A program made the position numbers and the translations under genes. A stretch of 64,000 bases of DNA from Cognatishimia activa (GTDB taxonomy: Bacteria; Pseudomonadota; Alphaproteobacteria; Rhodobacterales; Rhodobacteraceae). The stretch is from the NCBI RefSeq assembly GCF_017798205.1, contig NZ_CP060010.1, positions 2,914,001-2,978,000 of the forward strand, written 5' to 3'. The notes under the pieces are model-generated. The model was given only the letters and a program-made list of their open reading frames with translations, did no database searches and was not told the DNA's origin. Positions 39,336 through 50,061 of the stretch are shown in pieces (the first letter of the stretch is position 1; the number at the start of each line of letters is the position of its first letter).

Positions 39336-39525
39336 GATCTGACCCTCGCTTTGTGATTGGCCGGGGGTATAGCCACCGTGCGCCCCAACCGTCTATGCCT
39401 CGGGATGCACAAGCGCGATGTCAGATCTGCACAGTCGCCACCACATAGCGCCTATGCACGCAAGAGGGCTGGTGTTTTCTGCACTGCCGCGTTAAGGGCT
39501 GCGCGAACATATCAAGGGCAGACTC

Positions 39526-41343
39526 ATGGATCTCCGCAATATCGCGATCATCGCACACGTTGACCACGGCAAGACCACGCTGGTGGACGAGCTTCTCAAG
39601 CAATCTGGCGCGTTTCGCGAGAACCAGGAAGTGGCCGAACGTGCCATGGATTCCAACGAGTTGGAAAAAGAACGCGGCATTACCATCTTCGCGAAACCGA
39701 CCTCGGTGGAGTGGAAAGGCACGCGGATCAATATCGTGGACACTCCTGGTCACGCGGACTTCGGCGGCGAGGTTGAGCGGATTCTGTCCATGGTCGACGG
39801 CGTTGTTCTGCTGGTGGACGCGGCCGAAGGCCCGATGCCTCAGACCAAATTCGTGACCTCCAAAGCGCTGGCACTGGGTCTGCGCCCAATCGTGGTTCTG
39901 AACAAAGTCGACAAGCCCGATGCAGAGCCAGATCGCGCGCTGGATGAGTGTTTTGACCTCTTCGCGTCGCTGGATGCGGACGAAGATCAGCTTGATTTCC
40001 CACATCTTTACGCCTCTGGTCGTTCCGGCTGGGCGGATGCAGATCTGGATGGTCCCCGCAAAGACCTGCACGCGCTGTTTAACCTTGTGGTCAACCACGT
40101 CCCTGCCCCGCGCCAGGTCGCGAAACAGGACGATGATTTCCGCATGCTGGCCACCACGCTGGGTTCTGACCCCTTCGTGGGCCGTATCCTGACTGGCCGC
40201 GTTGAAAGCGGCAAACTTAAGGTCGGCGCAACCGTTCAGGCGATTTCCCGCATCGGTCAAAAGATCGAGCAATTCCGGGTCACAAAGATCCAAGCCTTCC
40301 GTGGCCTTGCGCAACAAGACATCGAAGAAGCCACCGCAGGCGACATCGTCTCGCTCGCGGGCATGTCCAAAGCGACCGTGGCCGACACAATCTGTGCCTT
40401 GGCGGTCGATGAGCCTCTGGAAGCGCAACCGATTGATCCGCCCACCATCACCGTGACCTTTGGCATCAACGACAGCCCTCTGGCAGGTCGTGACGGCAAG
40501 AAAGTTCAGTCGCGGGTGATCCGTGATCGTCTGATGAAAGAGGCCGAGTCCAACGTCGCGATCAAAATCACCGACACACCAGGTGGCGAAGCCTTTGAGG
40601 TTGCGGGTCGTGGCGAACTCCAGATGGGGGTTCTGATCGAGAACATGCGCCGCGAAGGCTTTGAACTGTCGATCTCACGCCCTCAGGTTCTGATGCGCGA
40701 AGAAGACGGCCAGAAAATGGAGCCGATCGAAGAAGTCACCATCGACGTGGATGACGAATATTCTGGCGCAGTGATCGAAAAACTGACCGGCGCGCGCAAA
40801 GGCGATCTGGCCGAGATGAAACCGGCGGGTGCTGGCAAAACCCGCATTATCGCGCATGTGCCATCGCGTGGTCTGATCGGCTATCACGGCGAATTCCTGA
40901 CCGACACGCGCGGTACCGGCGTTCTAAACCGCGTGTTCCACTCCTGGGCCCCTTACAAAGGCGCGATCCCGGGCCGTCGCGCGGGCGTTCTGATCTCGAT
41001 GGAGAACGGCGTGTCCGTGGCCTATGCGCTCTGGAACCTGGAAGAGCGCGGCAAGATGATGATCGGCGCTCAAGAACAGGTCTATCAGGGCATGATCATT
41101 GGCGAACACAGCCGTGACAATGATCTCGAGGTGAACCCTCTGAAGGGTAAGAAACTGACCAACGTGCGGGCTTCTGGGTCTGATGACGCAGTGCGCCTGA
41201 CCACGCCGATGAGCCTGTCTTTGGAAGAGGCGATTGCCTATATCAACGACGACGAGTTGGTCGAAGTGACCCCGAATGAGGTGCGTCTGCGCAAACGCTA
41301 TCTGGATCCGCATGAACGTAAGCGGATGTCCAAGCAGGTCTAA
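39526..41343 (+). CDS. typA: Translational GTPase TypA/BipA
   Basis: Ribosome-associated GTPase, 605 residues, related to EF-G, that acts in ribosome assembly and stress adaptation. The G motifs are [10 protein letters not shown] (G1), GITI (G2), [11 protein letters not shown] (G3) and NKVDKPDA (G4). Domain II and the EF-G-like III/V domains follow, then the TypA-specific C-terminus with HEFL-type region [20 protein letters not shown]-rich hairpin follows the stop at 41350. Confidence 0.96.
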   Translation: MDLRNIAIIAHVDHGKTTLVDELLKQSGAFRENQEVAERAMDSNELEKERGITIFAKPTSVEWKGTRINIVDTPGHADFGGEVERILSMVDGVVLLVDAAEGPMPQTKFVTSKALALGLRPIVVLNKVDKPDAEPDRALDECFDLFASLDADEDQLDFPHLYASGRSGWADADLDGPRKDLHALFNLVVNHVPAPRQVAKQDDDFRMLATTLGSDPFVGRILTGRVESGKLKVGATVQAISRIGQKIEQFRVTKIQAFRGLAQQDIEEATAGDIVSLAGMSKATVADTICALAVDEPLEAQPIDPPTITVTFGINDSPLAGRDGKKVQSRVIRDRLMKEAESNVAIKITDTPGGEAFEVAGRGELQMGVLIENMRREGFELSISRPQVLMREEDGQKMEPIEEVTIDVDDEYSGAVIEKLTGARKGDLAEMKPAGAGKTRIIAHVPSRGLIGYHGEFLTDTRGTGVLNRVFHSWAPYKGAIPGRRAGVLISMENGVSVAYALWNLEERGKMMIGAQEQVYQGMIIGEHSRDNDLEVNPLKGKKLTNVRASGSDDAVRLTTPMSLSLEEAIAYINDDELVEVTPNEVRLRKRYLDPHERKRMSKQV

Positions 41344-41349
41344 GGACAA

Positions 41350-41367
41350 GTGGGGGCCAGCCCCCAC
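41350..41367. terminator. GC-rich hairpin after typA
   Basis: GTGGGGGC-CA-GCCCCCAC is a perfect inverted repeat followed by ACCCCCGGGATATTT. Elements of this form end many genes in Rhodobacterales genomes and probably act as terminators or repeat elements, though the T-tract is short. Confidence 0.6.
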
Positions 41368-41398
41368 ACCCCCGGGATATTTCCAGCAAGAGAAAGAC

Positions 41399-41788
41399 TT
41401 ACGCGTCGGGTTTTCCGACGTGTTGGTCAAAAAGGATGGTATTGCCATCGGGGTCGGTCAGCATGAAACTGGCCGGTGCGGTGCCGTTTGCATCAGCGGG
41501 CGTCTGGATGTCGATCCCTGCAGCTTGGAGGCGGCTTTGAATATCGCGTACGTCTTCGAACGCGCCATCAACAGCAGCCGCGTCTTGCGTCCAGCCCGGA
41601 TTGATTGTTAGAATATTACCCTCAAACATGCCCTGAAACAGGCCGATCACAGCCTCTCCGCTTTTGAGGATCGCATAGTTGTGCTCGCTACCGTCATGGA
41701 AGCTCTCAAACCCGAGTGTTTCATAGAATCTAATTGAGGCCGCGAGGTCTTTGACCGCGAGGCTTACGGAAAATGCGCCGAGTGACAT
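41399..41788 (-). CDS. VOC-family protein (glyoxalase/bleomycin resistance-like)
   Basis: Cytosolic protein of 129 residues in the vicinal-oxygen-chelate fold, with two beta-alpha-beta-beta-beta modules. FSVSLAVKDLAASIRFYETL and SFMLTDPDGNTILFDQH are characteristic. The substrate cannot be predicted. It stands alone between typA and the DUF1330 pair. Confidence 0.83.
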   Translation of the reverse strand: MSLGAFSVSLAVKDLAASIRFYETLGFESFHDGSEHNYAILKSGEAVIGLFQGMFEGNILTINPGWTQDAAAVDGAFEDVRDIQSRLQAAGIDIQTPADANGTAPASFMLTDPDGNTILFDQHVGKPDA

Positions 41789-41871
41789 GTCACTGGTCCC
41801 CCTTAATTTTCATACTAGGGGGAGCCTATCAGGCGATTTCAGATATCCTAAGGAGAAAGCGGTTCGTGAGG

Positions 41872-42162
41872 CTACTCAGAGGTTTCCACGACCATAAGTT
41901 CGCGTTCAGACGCGCCGCGCGCATGGCTTAGCGCCTCTTGGTACTCTGGGCTGTGGTAGCAGGCGACGGCTGTGTCGACGTCAGGGAATTTAGCGACCAC
42001 ATTGCGCGGGCGTTCTTTGCCCTCAAGCTGCACGAAACGACCTGCGCGCGCGATGAAATGGCCACCGTGTTTGGCGATCGCAGGACCGGCGAGCTCGGCA
42101 TATTTGCCATAGGCCTCAGGGTTAGTAACGGTCACATGAGCAATCCAGAGCGCGGGCATCAT
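41872..42162 (-). CDS. DUF1330 protein
   Basis: Protein of 96 residues in the ferredoxin-like dimeric-barrel family DUF1330, with PALWIAHVTVTNPEAYGKYA and the core ELEGKERPRNVVAKFPD-like region. Function unknown. Its start overlaps the stop of the following gene's neighbour as ATGA (42159-42162). The adjacent upstream gene is a paralogue. Confidence 0.8.
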   Translation of the reverse strand: MMPALWIAHVTVTNPEAYGKYAELAGPAIAKHGGHFIARAGRFVQLEGKERPRNVVAKFPDVDTAVACYHSPEYQEALSHARGASERELMVVETSE

Positions 42163-42446
42163 TCGTATCCTTCTACAATCACAACGGTTCGGTTCGAGCT
42201 GCGCAGGGCGATCGGCAGGATCGCCTGATATTCGTCAGACTGGTACCAGGATTCAGCGACTTCGCGGCTGGGGAATTCGATGATCACATGGCGATCGGGT
42301 GCCGGACCTTCGACCACAGATTGAAACCCGCCTTTGGCCAGGAACCTGCCGCCAACCTTCTTGGCGCTGGCGACAGTTTGTTCGGCGTAGGTCCGGTAAT
42401 CCTCGCGGTTGGTGACCTCAATCCCTGCGATTACATATGCCACCAT
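42159..42446 (-). CDS. DUF1330 protein (paralogue)
   Basis: Protein of 95 residues of the same DUF1330 family, with VAYVIAGIEVTNREDYRTYA and HVIIEFPSREVAESWYQSDE. Together with the next gene it forms a translationally coupled pair, which suggests a heterodimer or tandem duplication. No function is known. It lies 17 bases downstream of alaS on the same strand. Confidence 0.8.
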   Translation of the reverse strand: MVAYVIAGIEVTNREDYRTYAEQTVASAKKVGGRFLAKGGFQSVVEGPAPDRHVIIEFPSREVAESWYQSDEYQAILPIALRSSNRTVVIVEGYE

Positions 42447-42463
42447 CCGCGAATTCCTTTTCG

Positions 42464-45130
42464 TTAAAGCAGCGCTTCGGCAGCTTTGATCGCGGCCTCA
42501 GCATTGCTGGTGTCTTTGGCGCCACCCTGGGCCATGTCCGGACGACCACCGCCGCCTTTACCACCCAATTCAGCCACCGCAGCGCGTACGATGTCAACGG
42601 CGTTCAGATCTTCCGTTAGGTCCTTTGTAACGCCTGCTGCAACGGCCGCTTTGCCGTCGGCATCTGCGATCAAAAGAACCGCACCGGATTCGATCCGCGC
42701 TTTATGTTCATCAATCAGCGCCGGCAGGTCGCGCCCCGACACACCTTGCAGCACCTGAGCGATGAACTTCTTGCCATTGATCTCTTTGACTTCCGGACCA
42801 GAGCCCTGCCCTGCGCCACCTGCCATCGCGAGTTCGCGACGCAGTTGCGCGACTTCGTTTTGCAGGGCTTTGCGTTCATCCATCAGAGATTTCACGCGAT
42901 CCAAGGCGTCCGTTGGCTGTGCTTTGAGCAACCCAAGAATGTCTCCAAGGCTGGCGGCCTCGGCTTGCGAATGCGCCACAGCCGCCGCGCCTGTCAGCGC
43001 CTCGATCCGGCGCACGCCTGCAGAGGACGCGCTGTCGCCCAGGATCACCAGTGCGCCGATGTCACCGGTCTGTTTGACGTGTGTGCCGCCGCAAAGCTCC
43101 AAGGAATATGTGTTTCCGTCCAGACCTTTACCAGTATCGGCGCGGCCCATGGACACGACGCGTACCTCGTCGCCATACTTCTCGCCAAAGAGCGCCTGCG
43201 CGCCAATGTCACGAGCGTCATCCGGCGTCATGATGCGGGTTTCGACAGGAGTGTTCTGGCGGATATAGGCGTTCACCTCATCGGCAACCTGGGTCAGCTC
43301 TTCCGCTGACAGCGCCTTGGTGTGGCTAAAGTCAAACCGCAGACGATCTTCTGCATTCAGCGAGCCACGCTGCGCCACATGTTCACCAAGCGCATTGCGC
43401 AGAGCCTCATGCAACAGGTGAGTTGCCGAGTGGTTCGCGCGGATCGCGGTGCGGCGCGCGTGATCGACCTCCAGTTCGACTGGATCGCCTTTGGTCACAG
43501 TGCCTTTTTCGACCAGCACCTTATGGGCATAGACCTTACCGTCCGCGAATTTGCGCGTATCCTGAACCAGAGACACATCATCGCGATTGTCCAGACGACG
43601 GATCACGCCCGTGTCGCCAACCTGACCACCAGACTCCCCATAGAATGGGGTTTGGTTCACGATCACCCAGCCAGTTTGACCCGCTTCCAGCGCGTCAACC
43701 ACATTTCCGTCTTGCACCAGAGCCACAACCTGCCCTTCGGCCTTTTCGGTGTCATAGCCAAGGAAGTCCGTCGTGCCTGCTGTGTCGAGCACATCAAACC
43801 AAACCGTATTGTCCGCAGCTTCTCCAGAGCCCGCCCAAGCCGCGCGCGCCTTGGCTTTCTGCTCTTCCATCGCTGCATCAAAGCCGTCGGTGTCAACCTC
43901 ACGGTCCTTCTCGCGCAATGCATCCTGTGTCAGATCGAGCGGGAAGCCATAGGTGTCATAGAGTTTGAAGGCCGCGTCGCCCGACAAAGGCGCGCCCTCT
44001 TCAAGCCCATCGAGCTCGTCATCAAGCAGCTTGAGACCGCGGTCCAAAGTCTGTTTGAACCGGGTTTCTTCCAGTTTCAACGTTTCTTCGATCAGCGCTT
44101 GCGCCTGCGTCAGCTCAGGATATGCCGCGCCCATCTGCTGCACCAAAGCTGGCACCAAACGGTGCATCACAGGATCCTTCGCCCCGAGCAAATGCGCATG
44201 ACGCATCGCGCGACGCATAATGCGACGCAGGACATAGCCTCGACCATCGTTAGACGGCATCACTCCGTCCGAAATCAGGAAGGACGTGGAGCGCAGGTGG
44301 TCTGCAATCACGCGGTGATGCACGTTCTTGTCGCCGTATGGATCAACTGATGTGGCATCCGCAGACGCTTCGATCAGCGACTTCATCAGATCGGTTTCAT
44401 AGTTGTCATGGCTGCCCTGCAGCAGCGCGCCGATCCGCTCCAAACCCATGCCAGTGTCGATGGACTGCATGTCCAGCGCCTTCATCGAGCCGTCTTCGAA
44501 CTGTTCGTTCTGCATGAAAACGACGTTCCAGATTTCGATGAACCGGTCGCCGTCCTCTTCGGGGCTACCGGGAGGGCCTCCCCAGATGTGATCGCCGTGA
44601 TCGTAGAAAATCTCGGTACAGGGACCACAAGGGCCAGTCGGCCCCATCTGCCAGAAGTTATCCGAGGTCGCGATGCGGATGATCCGATCCTCTGGCACAC
44701 CGACTTTCTTCCAGATTTCAAAAGCTTCGTCGTCGGTGTGGTAGATCGTGGTATAGAGCTTGTCTTTCGGGATATCGAACTCTTTGGTGATCAATTCCCA
44801 TGCAAACGGGATCGCGTCATCCTTGAAATAATCCCCAAACGAAAAGTTCCCGAGCATCTCGAAAAACGTATGGTGACGCGCTGTATAGCCGACGTTGTCC
44901 AGATCGTTGTGCTTACCACCTGCGCGCACGCATTTTTGCGAGGTCGTCGCGCGCTTATAATCGCGGGTTTCGACACCAGTAAACAGGTTTTTGAACTGCA
45001 CCATGCCCGAATTTGTGAACATCAAAGTCGGGTCGTTTCTGGGCACCAATGGGCTTGAGGGCACGATCTCGTGGCCCTGTTTTGCGAAATAGTTCAGAAA
45101 GGTCGACCGGATGTCGTTCAAGCTTGGCAT
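42464..45130 (-). CDS. alaS: Alanine--tRNA ligase
   Basis: Class II aminoacyl-tRNA synthetase, 888 residues, with the usual full-length layout: catalytic core ([54 protein letters not shown]), editing domain ([14 protein letters not shown] and [15 protein letters not shown] with its zinc cysteine and histidine) and the C-Ala/DHHA1 domain with a glycine-rich linker near the end. ATG 45130 gives the conserved start [15 protein letters not shown]. It stands between recA/MOSC genes and the DUF1330 pair on the same strand. Confidence 0.97.
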   Translation of the reverse strand: MPSLNDIRSTFLNYFAKQGHEIVPSSPLVPRNDPTLMFTNSGMVQFKNLFTGVETRDYKRATTSQKCVRAGGKHNDLDNVGYTARHHTFFEMLGNFSFGDYFKDDAIPFAWELITKEFDIPKDKLYTTIYHTDDEAFEIWKKVGVPEDRIIRIATSDNFWQMGPTGPCGPCTEIFYDHGDHIWGGPPGSPEEDGDRFIEIWNVVFMQNEQFEDGSMKALDMQSIDTGMGLERIGALLQGSHDNYETDLMKSLIEASADATSVDPYGDKNVHHRVIADHLRSTSFLISDGVMPSNDGRGYVLRRIMRRAMRHAHLLGAKDPVMHRLVPALVQQMGAAYPELTQAQALIEETLKLEETRFKQTLDRGLKLLDDELDGLEEGAPLSGDAAFKLYDTYGFPLDLTQDALREKDREVDTDGFDAAMEEQKAKARAAWAGSGEAADNTVWFDVLDTAGTTDFLGYDTEKAEGQVVALVQDGNVVDALEAGQTGWVIVNQTPFYGESGGQVGDTGVIRRLDNRDDVSLVQDTRKFADGKVYAHKVLVEKGTVTKGDPVELEVDHARRTAIRANHSATHLLHEALRNALGEHVAQRGSLNAEDRLRFDFSHTKALSAEELTQVADEVNAYIRQNTPVETRIMTPDDARDIGAQALFGEKYGDEVRVVSMGRADTGKGLDGNTYSLELCGGTHVKQTGDIGALVILGDSASSAGVRRIEALTGAAAVAHSQAEAASLGDILGLLKAQPTDALDRVKSLMDERKALQNEVAQLRRELAMAGGAGQGSGPEVKEINGKKFIAQVLQGVSGRDLPALIDEHKARIESGAVLLIADADGKAAVAAGVTKDLTEDLNAVDIVRAAVAELGGKGGGGRPDMAQGGAKDTSNAEAAIKAAEALL

Positions 45131-45229
45131 GGGTAGGCTCTTTTAAGGTGTTTCACACGTCAAAAGTGGGTTTATCCTTAGCCAAACAAGGTGTCCACAG
45201 GCGAGTGGACTGTTTTGCGCATCAAGTAT

Positions 45230-45781
45230 TTATGCGGTGAGTTTTTTCACGATATCTCCGTTACGAATGACACCATTGCTTTCAATCGAACAAAGAATGC
45301 CGCGCAGCCGATATTTCACATTCTCAGGATCATTGATCCAATCAAAACTCTCGCGCCCATAGCGGACTTTCCACTTTGCGCAGGCGGTGTTGAACTCTTC
45401 AGAAACCTTAAGGACCACATCGCCGACCTGTAGACGTTGCCCCACGGGCAGGTTTTCATAACTTAGGTCCATATCCAGAATGAACGTATCGCCCGGATGC
45501 GCAACATTCTCGCGATCGCGCCACACGGCATCCAATACACGGCTGTTCAGAATGCAGACCTGAATCTGAGGGTCCGGACTACCATCTGGTAGCTTCAACC
45601 AAGGCTGCGTTGCCCAACGCTCGCCTGGAATGCCGTTTTCTTTGGTGAATTCCATCTGTTCCGGAAAGGCACGTTGATTTCGGCCTGGCCTGGAACACAA
45701 CATAGAAACGGCCGCCCCATCTTTTGGAGCGGCCAGTATCTCAGGCAAGAGGTCATCAAGCTCTGATCGGGTGATATGCAC
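45230..45781 (-). CDS. MOSC-domain protein
   Basis: Protein of 183 residues with a MOSC domain (about 20-180), as in molybdenum-cofactor-using mARC proteins. The conserved cysteine region appears as EEFNTACAKWKVRYG and the GIPGERWA segment near residue 50 is present. GTG 45781 is the start, five bases after the recA stop, so the two may be cotranscribed. The substrate is unknown. Confidence 0.83.
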   Translation of the reverse strand: MHITRSELDDLLPEILAAPKDGAAVSMLCSRPGRNQRAFPEQMEFTKENGIPGERWATQPWLKLPDGSPDPQIQVCILNSRVLDAVWRDRENVAHPGDTFILDMDLSYENLPVGQRLQVGDVVLKVSEEFNTACAKWKVRYGRESFDWINDPENVKYRLRGILCSIESNGVIRNGDIVKKLTA

Positions 45782-45786
45782 TTGGG

Positions 45787-46863
45787 CTATCCTTCAAGCA
45801 ACTCGTCGTCACCTTTTTCACCCTCAGGCAAATCAAAATCAAGCCCATGCGCGGCGCGGATTTTATCTTCGATCTCAAGCGCGATTTTTGGGTTCTCCTT
45901 CAGGAAGGTCTTCGCGTTCTCACGCCCCTGCCCAATCCGCTCGTCGCCATAGCTGAACCAGCTGCCAGACTTCGCGACCACACCAGCTTTGTTACCCAGA
46001 TCAAGCAGCTCGCCCATCTTGGAAATGCCTTCGCCATACATGATGTCGAATTCCACCTGCTTGAACGGAGGCGCAACCTTGTTCTTCACAACTTTCACGC
46101 GGGTCGCGTTTCCGACGACCTCATCGCGGTCCTTCAAAGCGCCGATCCGGCGGATATCCAAACGCACAGAGCTATAGAATTTCAGAGCATTACCGCCAGT
46201 GGTCGTCTCTGGGCTGCCAAACATGACGCCTATCTTCATCCGGATCTGGTTGATAAAGATCACCATGCAGTTTGACCGCGCGATCGAACCCGTCAGTTTC
46301 CGCATCGCCTGGCTCATCAGACGTGCCTGGACACCCACGCTGCTGTCGCCCATGTCGCCTTCAAGCTCGGACTTAGGTGTCAGGGCCGCAACAGAGTCGA
46401 CGACGACCATATTCACGGCACCAGACCGCACCAAAGTGTCTGTGATTTCAAGCGCCTGCTCACCGGTATCCGGTTGCGAAATCAGCAATTCATCGAGATC
46501 CACACCCAGCTTACGGGCATATTGCGGATCCAGCGCATGTTCGGCATCCACAAAGGCACAAACGCCGCCTTTTTTCTGTTCCTCTGCAATGCAATGCAGA
46601 GTCAGTGTGGTTTTACCCGAACTTTCAGGGCCATAGATTTCAATGATCCGGCCCTTTGGCAGACCGCCAATGCCCAGAGCGATATCTAGGCCCAAGGAGC
46701 CGGTCGAGGTCGCCTCAATCTCCTGGATCGCATTGCCCTCGCCGAGCTTCATAATCGAGCCCTTGCCGAATTGGCGTTCAATCTGCGCCAAAGCGCTGTC
46801 CAGCGCCTTTTGCTTGTCGTTGGAAGTCTTGCTGCTCATGTTCAGTAAATCTGCCGTTGCCAT
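45787..46863 (-). CDS. recA: Recombinase RecA
   Basis: DNA-strand-exchange ATPase of 358 residues, also the co-protease for LexA. Walker A is [10 protein letters not shown], the DNA-binding loop region includes [16 protein letters not shown], and an acidic C-terminus ([12 protein letters not shown]) is typical. The start at 46863 follows AAGGAAG; an ATG eight codons further in is possible. A LexA-type box lies 52 bases upstream of the start. Confidence 0.97.
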   Translation of the reverse strand: MATADLLNMSSKTSNDKQKALDSALAQIERQFGKGSIMKLGEGNAIQEIEATSTGSLGLDIALGIGGLPKGRIIEIYGPESSGKTTLTLHCIAEEQKKGGVCAFVDAEHALDPQYARKLGVDLDELLISQPDTGEQALEITDTLVRSGAVNMVVVDSVAALTPKSELEGDMGDSSVGVQARLMSQAMRKLTGSIARSNCMVIFINQIRMKIGVMFGSPETTTGGNALKFYSSVRLDIRRIGALKDRDEVVGNATRVKVVKNKVAPPFKQVEFDIMYGEGISKMGELLDLGNKAGVVAKSGSWFSYGDERIGQGRENAKTFLKENPKIALEIEDKIRAAHGLDFDLPEGEKGDDELLEG

Positions 46864-46914
46864 TGGTTCACTTCCTTATTCCACACCCAGACTTGGGCGG
46901 CAATGATTGCTTGT

Positions 46915-46929
46915 GTTCTCTTCTTGTTC
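46915..46929. promoter_or_regulatory. LexA (SOS) box upstream of recA
   Basis: GTTCTCTTCTTGTTC matches the alphaproteobacterial LexA site GTTC-N7-GTTC exactly. It lies 52 bases upstream of recA, a suitable place to block its promoter. The divergent sulfotransferase-like gene begins 128 bases on the other side and could share the region. Confidence 0.8.
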
Positions 46930-47056
46930 TCATCTTTATGAGATCAAAACAAGAACATTTCAAGAAAATAATTTCAATTCTACTTTTTATGATCTGGGTT
47001 AAGCGTTAGTTTACAGGATAGATAAAACACTCGAAATCGAGGCATGAGACGAGTAA

Positions 47057-47662
47057 ATGCTTGTTTTCTGGAAAGAAAAACTGGTGATCCTCGCGGTCCC
47101 CAAGACCGGCACGACGGCATTGGCCAAAGCTTTGGGATCATCTGCCGACATCATCATCAATGATCCTCCGGAACTCAAGCACGCGCCGCTCTATCGTTAC
47201 AATCGGTTTTTCAGGCCGATGTTTGAGAAAGCATGCAAACAAGAGCACATGGATGTGATGGCGATCATGCGCGAGCCCGTCAGTTGGTTGGGAAGTTGGT
47301 ATCGCTATCGGCAGAGAGGTTTTCTTGACGGGAAACCCACCTCTACTCGTGGGATCAGTTTCGACGAATTTGTTCAGGCTTATCTTTCCGACGACCGCCC
47401 GCCTTTTGCCAACGTCGGAAGCCAAGCCAAGTTTCTTGAGCCTCGTCCCAATGGAACGCAAGTTTCCCATCTTTTTCGATATGAAGCTCCCGCTCGGATG
47501 TTGGCTTTTCTCAGTGAGCGTTTAGGTCGCGAAATTTCTTTGGATCAGGTGAATGTGTCCTCACAGGCCGACCTGACGCTTTCGGCAGAGACACGAACCA
47601 GACTTCAAACCGTTCATTCCGCAGATTTTTCGCTATACGAGTCCCTCAACGACCCGATTTAA
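47057..47662 (+). CDS. Sulfotransferase-family protein
   Basis: Cytosolic protein of 201 residues with the two PAPS-binding motifs of sulfotransferases: the 5'-phosphosulfate loop PKTGTTAL (residues 15-22) and the 3'-phosphate motif REPVSWLGSWYRYR starting at Arg72. It is short for the family but complete. The acceptor is unknown and could be a polysaccharide or lipid. Its last 30 bases overlap the end of the convergent cckA fragment. No polysaccharide cluster is seen next to it. Confidence 0.82.
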   Translation: MLVFWKEKLVILAVPKTGTTALAKALGSSADIIINDPPELKHAPLYRYNRFFRPMFEKACKQEHMDVMAIMREPVSWLGSWYRYRQRGFLDGKPTSTRGISFDEFVQAYLSDDRPPFANVGSQAKFLEPRPNGTQVSHLFRYEAPARMLAFLSERLGREISLDQVNVSSQADLTLSAETRTRLQTVHSADFSLYESLNDPI

Positions 47663-49297
47663 CTGTTTGTCAACCGTGGCGGTCAGCTGCGCCAATGAAA
47701 ACGGCTTTGGCAGAAAGGTCGAATTTTCGATACTCAGCCTGTCTTCACTGAATTTCCCATCTGCGTAGCCTGAGACAAAAATGACCGGCGTGTCTGGTCG
47801 TTCGGCGCGCGCCTTTTTCACCCAGCTTGGGCCGTCCAATCCAGGCATAATGACATCCGTCACGATAAGGTCGATCCTTAGTTCCTTGTCTTCAAGAATC
47901 TTCAACGCCTCTGTCGCGGCCCCAGCTTCAAGAACGGTAAGCCCTTTGATCCGCAGTGCGCGCGCAGCAAAAGCCCGCACCGGCGCCTCGTCTTCGACCA
48001 AGAGAACGGTGCCCGCAACGGCAGGCGACAATGCGAGTGGTAGCTCCGTGGCATCCTCGGTTGTGAGTTGCACCTCCGGGGACACGGCGGGGAACAAGAG
48101 CCTGAAAGTGGTTCCTTCGCCGACTACACTATCGACAAAAATAAATCCCCCGGACTGTTTTACAATTCCATAGACCGTTGAAAGGCCAAGCCCCGTTCCC
48201 TCACCAACCGGCTTCGAGGTATAGAAGGGCTCAAACACCTGCTGAAGCTTGTGCTCTGGGATCCCTACCCCGGTGTCACGCACCTCGACACTGACATATT
48301 CTCCGACTGGTACGGTTGCGCGATCCCGAACAAGTGCACTATCCAGATTGAGATTTTCGGTTTCGATAGTGATGACCCCGCCCCCTTCCATCGCATCGCG
48401 TGCGTTGACCACGAGATTCATGATCACCTGTTCAAACTGCTGTCGATCCACACGGATGGCGTTCAAGCCATCGCCATTTACGACATCCAGTCGATAGTTA
48501 TCCCCCACCAAACGGTTCAAAAGGTGAGTCAAATCGGCCAGAGTCTGTTCCAGATGGCTAACCTCAGGCTGCAATGTTTGTTTGCGCGAGAATGCCAGCA
48601 ATTGACCAACGAGGCTGGCTGCCCGGTTCGCGTTCTGAGATATTTGCGTCAGATCCGCGAATGCCTCGTCACCCTTGTCGTGACGCAAAAGCAAAAGATC
48701 GCAATGCCCCGTTATGGCTGTCAAAAGATTATTGAAATCATGCGCAACACCGCCCGCAAGCTGTCCAATTGCCTGCATTTTCTGACTTTGTACGAATTGC
48801 GCCTCAAGCGTCTTTAGCTCGGTCGCATCATTGAGAACGGCGTAAAGAGCCCCTCCGTCGCTATCCGTCATTTGGCCAAGCGTCACCTGCAGGAAGGCTT
48901 CAAGCGACTCTGTTTTTAAACGCAAGAATTCGGTGGACGTGTCCGACCTGCCCTCAGACACTTCTTTAAGCCAATCCTCGAGTGGCCGACCCAAGCCTTC
49001 AAACAGGTCCCGAATTCCTGTGCCCTCTAGGGTATCCACATTTATTAGACCTCGCGCAGCGCGATTGGCCTGCAGGATCTCTCCGTCGCAGTTGAGTTTT
49101 AGCGTCGCGACCGGAAGATCTTCGAACGTCAACGAAATGTAGCCTTTGGCAGCCTCATGTGCGGGCAAGATGCAGATCTCTTTCCGCACGCGCGTGTCAC
49201 CAATTGTCTGAAGAAAACACGGCAGAAGACCGCTCTTGGTTCGCAACGTGTTAATGCTGCCGAAATAAGGTGCGTCATCCACAAGTATCTCGGACAA
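47633..49297 (-). CDS. cckA: CckA kinase and receiver part (C-terminal piece of split gene)
   Basis: The 554-codon C-terminal part of hybrid histidine kinase CckA, which in alphaproteobacteria feeds the ChpT-CtrA phosphorelay. It holds a PAS domain (about 50-165), the HisKA box GGVAHDFNNLLTAITGH, the ATPase domain (NARDAMEGGG, DTGVGIP, GEGTGLGLSTVYG) and a receiver domain with LIVTDVIMPGLDG. It begins at a TTG directly after the TAA that ends the upstream piece, in the same frame. All motifs are intact, so it may still be made by re-initiation, but it lacks the membrane anchor. See the next entry and the finding. Confidence 0.82.
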   Translation of the reverse strand: MSEILVDDAPYFGSINTLRTKSGLLPCFLQTIGDTRVRKEICILPAHEAAKGYISLTFEDLPVATLKLNCDGEILQANRAARGLINVDTLEGTGIRDLFEGLGRPLEDWLKEVSEGRSDTSTEFLRLKTESLEAFLQVTLGQMTDSDGGALYAVLNDATELKTLEAQFVQSQKMQAIGQLAGGVAHDFNNLLTAITGHCDLLLLRHDKGDEAFADLTQISQNANRAASLVGQLLAFSRKQTLQPEVSHLEQTLADLTHLLNRLVGDNYRLDVVNGDGLNAIRVDRQQFEQVIMNLVVNARDAMEGGGVITIETENLNLDSALVRDRATVPVGEYVSVEVRDTGVGIPEHKLQQVFEPFYTSKPVGEGTGLGLSTVYGIVKQSGGFIFVDSVVGEGTTFRLLFPAVSPEVQLTTEDATELPLALSPAVAGTVLLVEDEAPVRAFAARALRIKGLTVLEAGAATEALKILEDKELRIDLIVTDVIMPGLDGPSWVKKARAERPDTPVIFVSGYADGKFSEDRLSIENSTFLPKPFSLAQLTATVDKQLNRVVEGLV

Positions 49298-49954
49298 TTA
49301 CGCAAGCCGATCACCGAACAAACTTCGCGCAGCCGCGTTCATGAATAAAATCGAACCATTCCGCCCAACCGTGATCAGCGGCACAGAATGGTCCTCGGGG
49401 ACGGCAGGAGTAGCGTCGCTGCGTCCGGTCACTTCCCACAAAAAGAGGTCCTTTTCGATGTGCGTAACACAGAGATCGGTCATCCCCTTTCGCGTGACCA
49501 ATGTTTCCGTGGCGTGTTGCTTTAAGCGTGCGGCGTCATGCAGCCGGCTCAGCGTGTCTTGCGCATCCACGATAAAGACGCTCAGCACCTTGATCAGATT
49601 GGATTCGATGAGGCCATCGTCCCGTGCGGCGTCGTTGCGATAGAAAACCTCCCCATCCGAGGACACCAAAAATTTCTTTTCTGAATCTTTGCCGATGACC
49701 GATTGCATGCGCTGCGCAAGCCCTTTCGCAGTGTTGCGCATTAGTCTGGCGTATCCCCATAGAACGACCGGCAAAGCCAAAAGACCGGCCGCGACGCTAA
49801 CAGCGAAAACCTTTAAAACCAAGACCTCGACGAAAAAACTGGATAGTGCCGCGATGAGCGCAAGTGACAGTATCACTTTGGTCCACGACTGCGACCGGTC
49901 AGCCCCCTGTCCTGGCGGTGCAATGTTTTGTAAAATCAATACGAAGCCCTGCAT
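49298..49954 (-). pseudogene. cckA: CckA N-terminal part, cut off by in-frame TAA
   Basis: The first 218 codons of the same gene: two transmembrane helices (about residues 28-49 and 50-70) and the first PAS domain, ending in AARSLFGDRLA followed by TAA at 49300-49298. The kinase part continues in the same frame with no gap, so a single base change in a former sense codon, for example CAA to TAA, would account for the split. The combined length (about 774 codons) is the usual length of CckA in this group. It could also be a sequencing error. Confidence 0.75.
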
Positions 49955-50061
49955 TCATCTGCTTTCTCATCACGAAATTGCCGCAGAAATTCTTTACGAA
50001 GCCTTAAGCGCTTCGATTTAAATCGATCAATTGCCACAGAAAAAGGTAAAGCTCTGAGGAA

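Noticed and set aside
41350-41380. GC-rich repeat considered as possible attachment site or mobile remnant
   Set aside because: It is a simple hairpin directly after typA and of a type that commonly follows genes in this group; no integrase or repeat partner is near.
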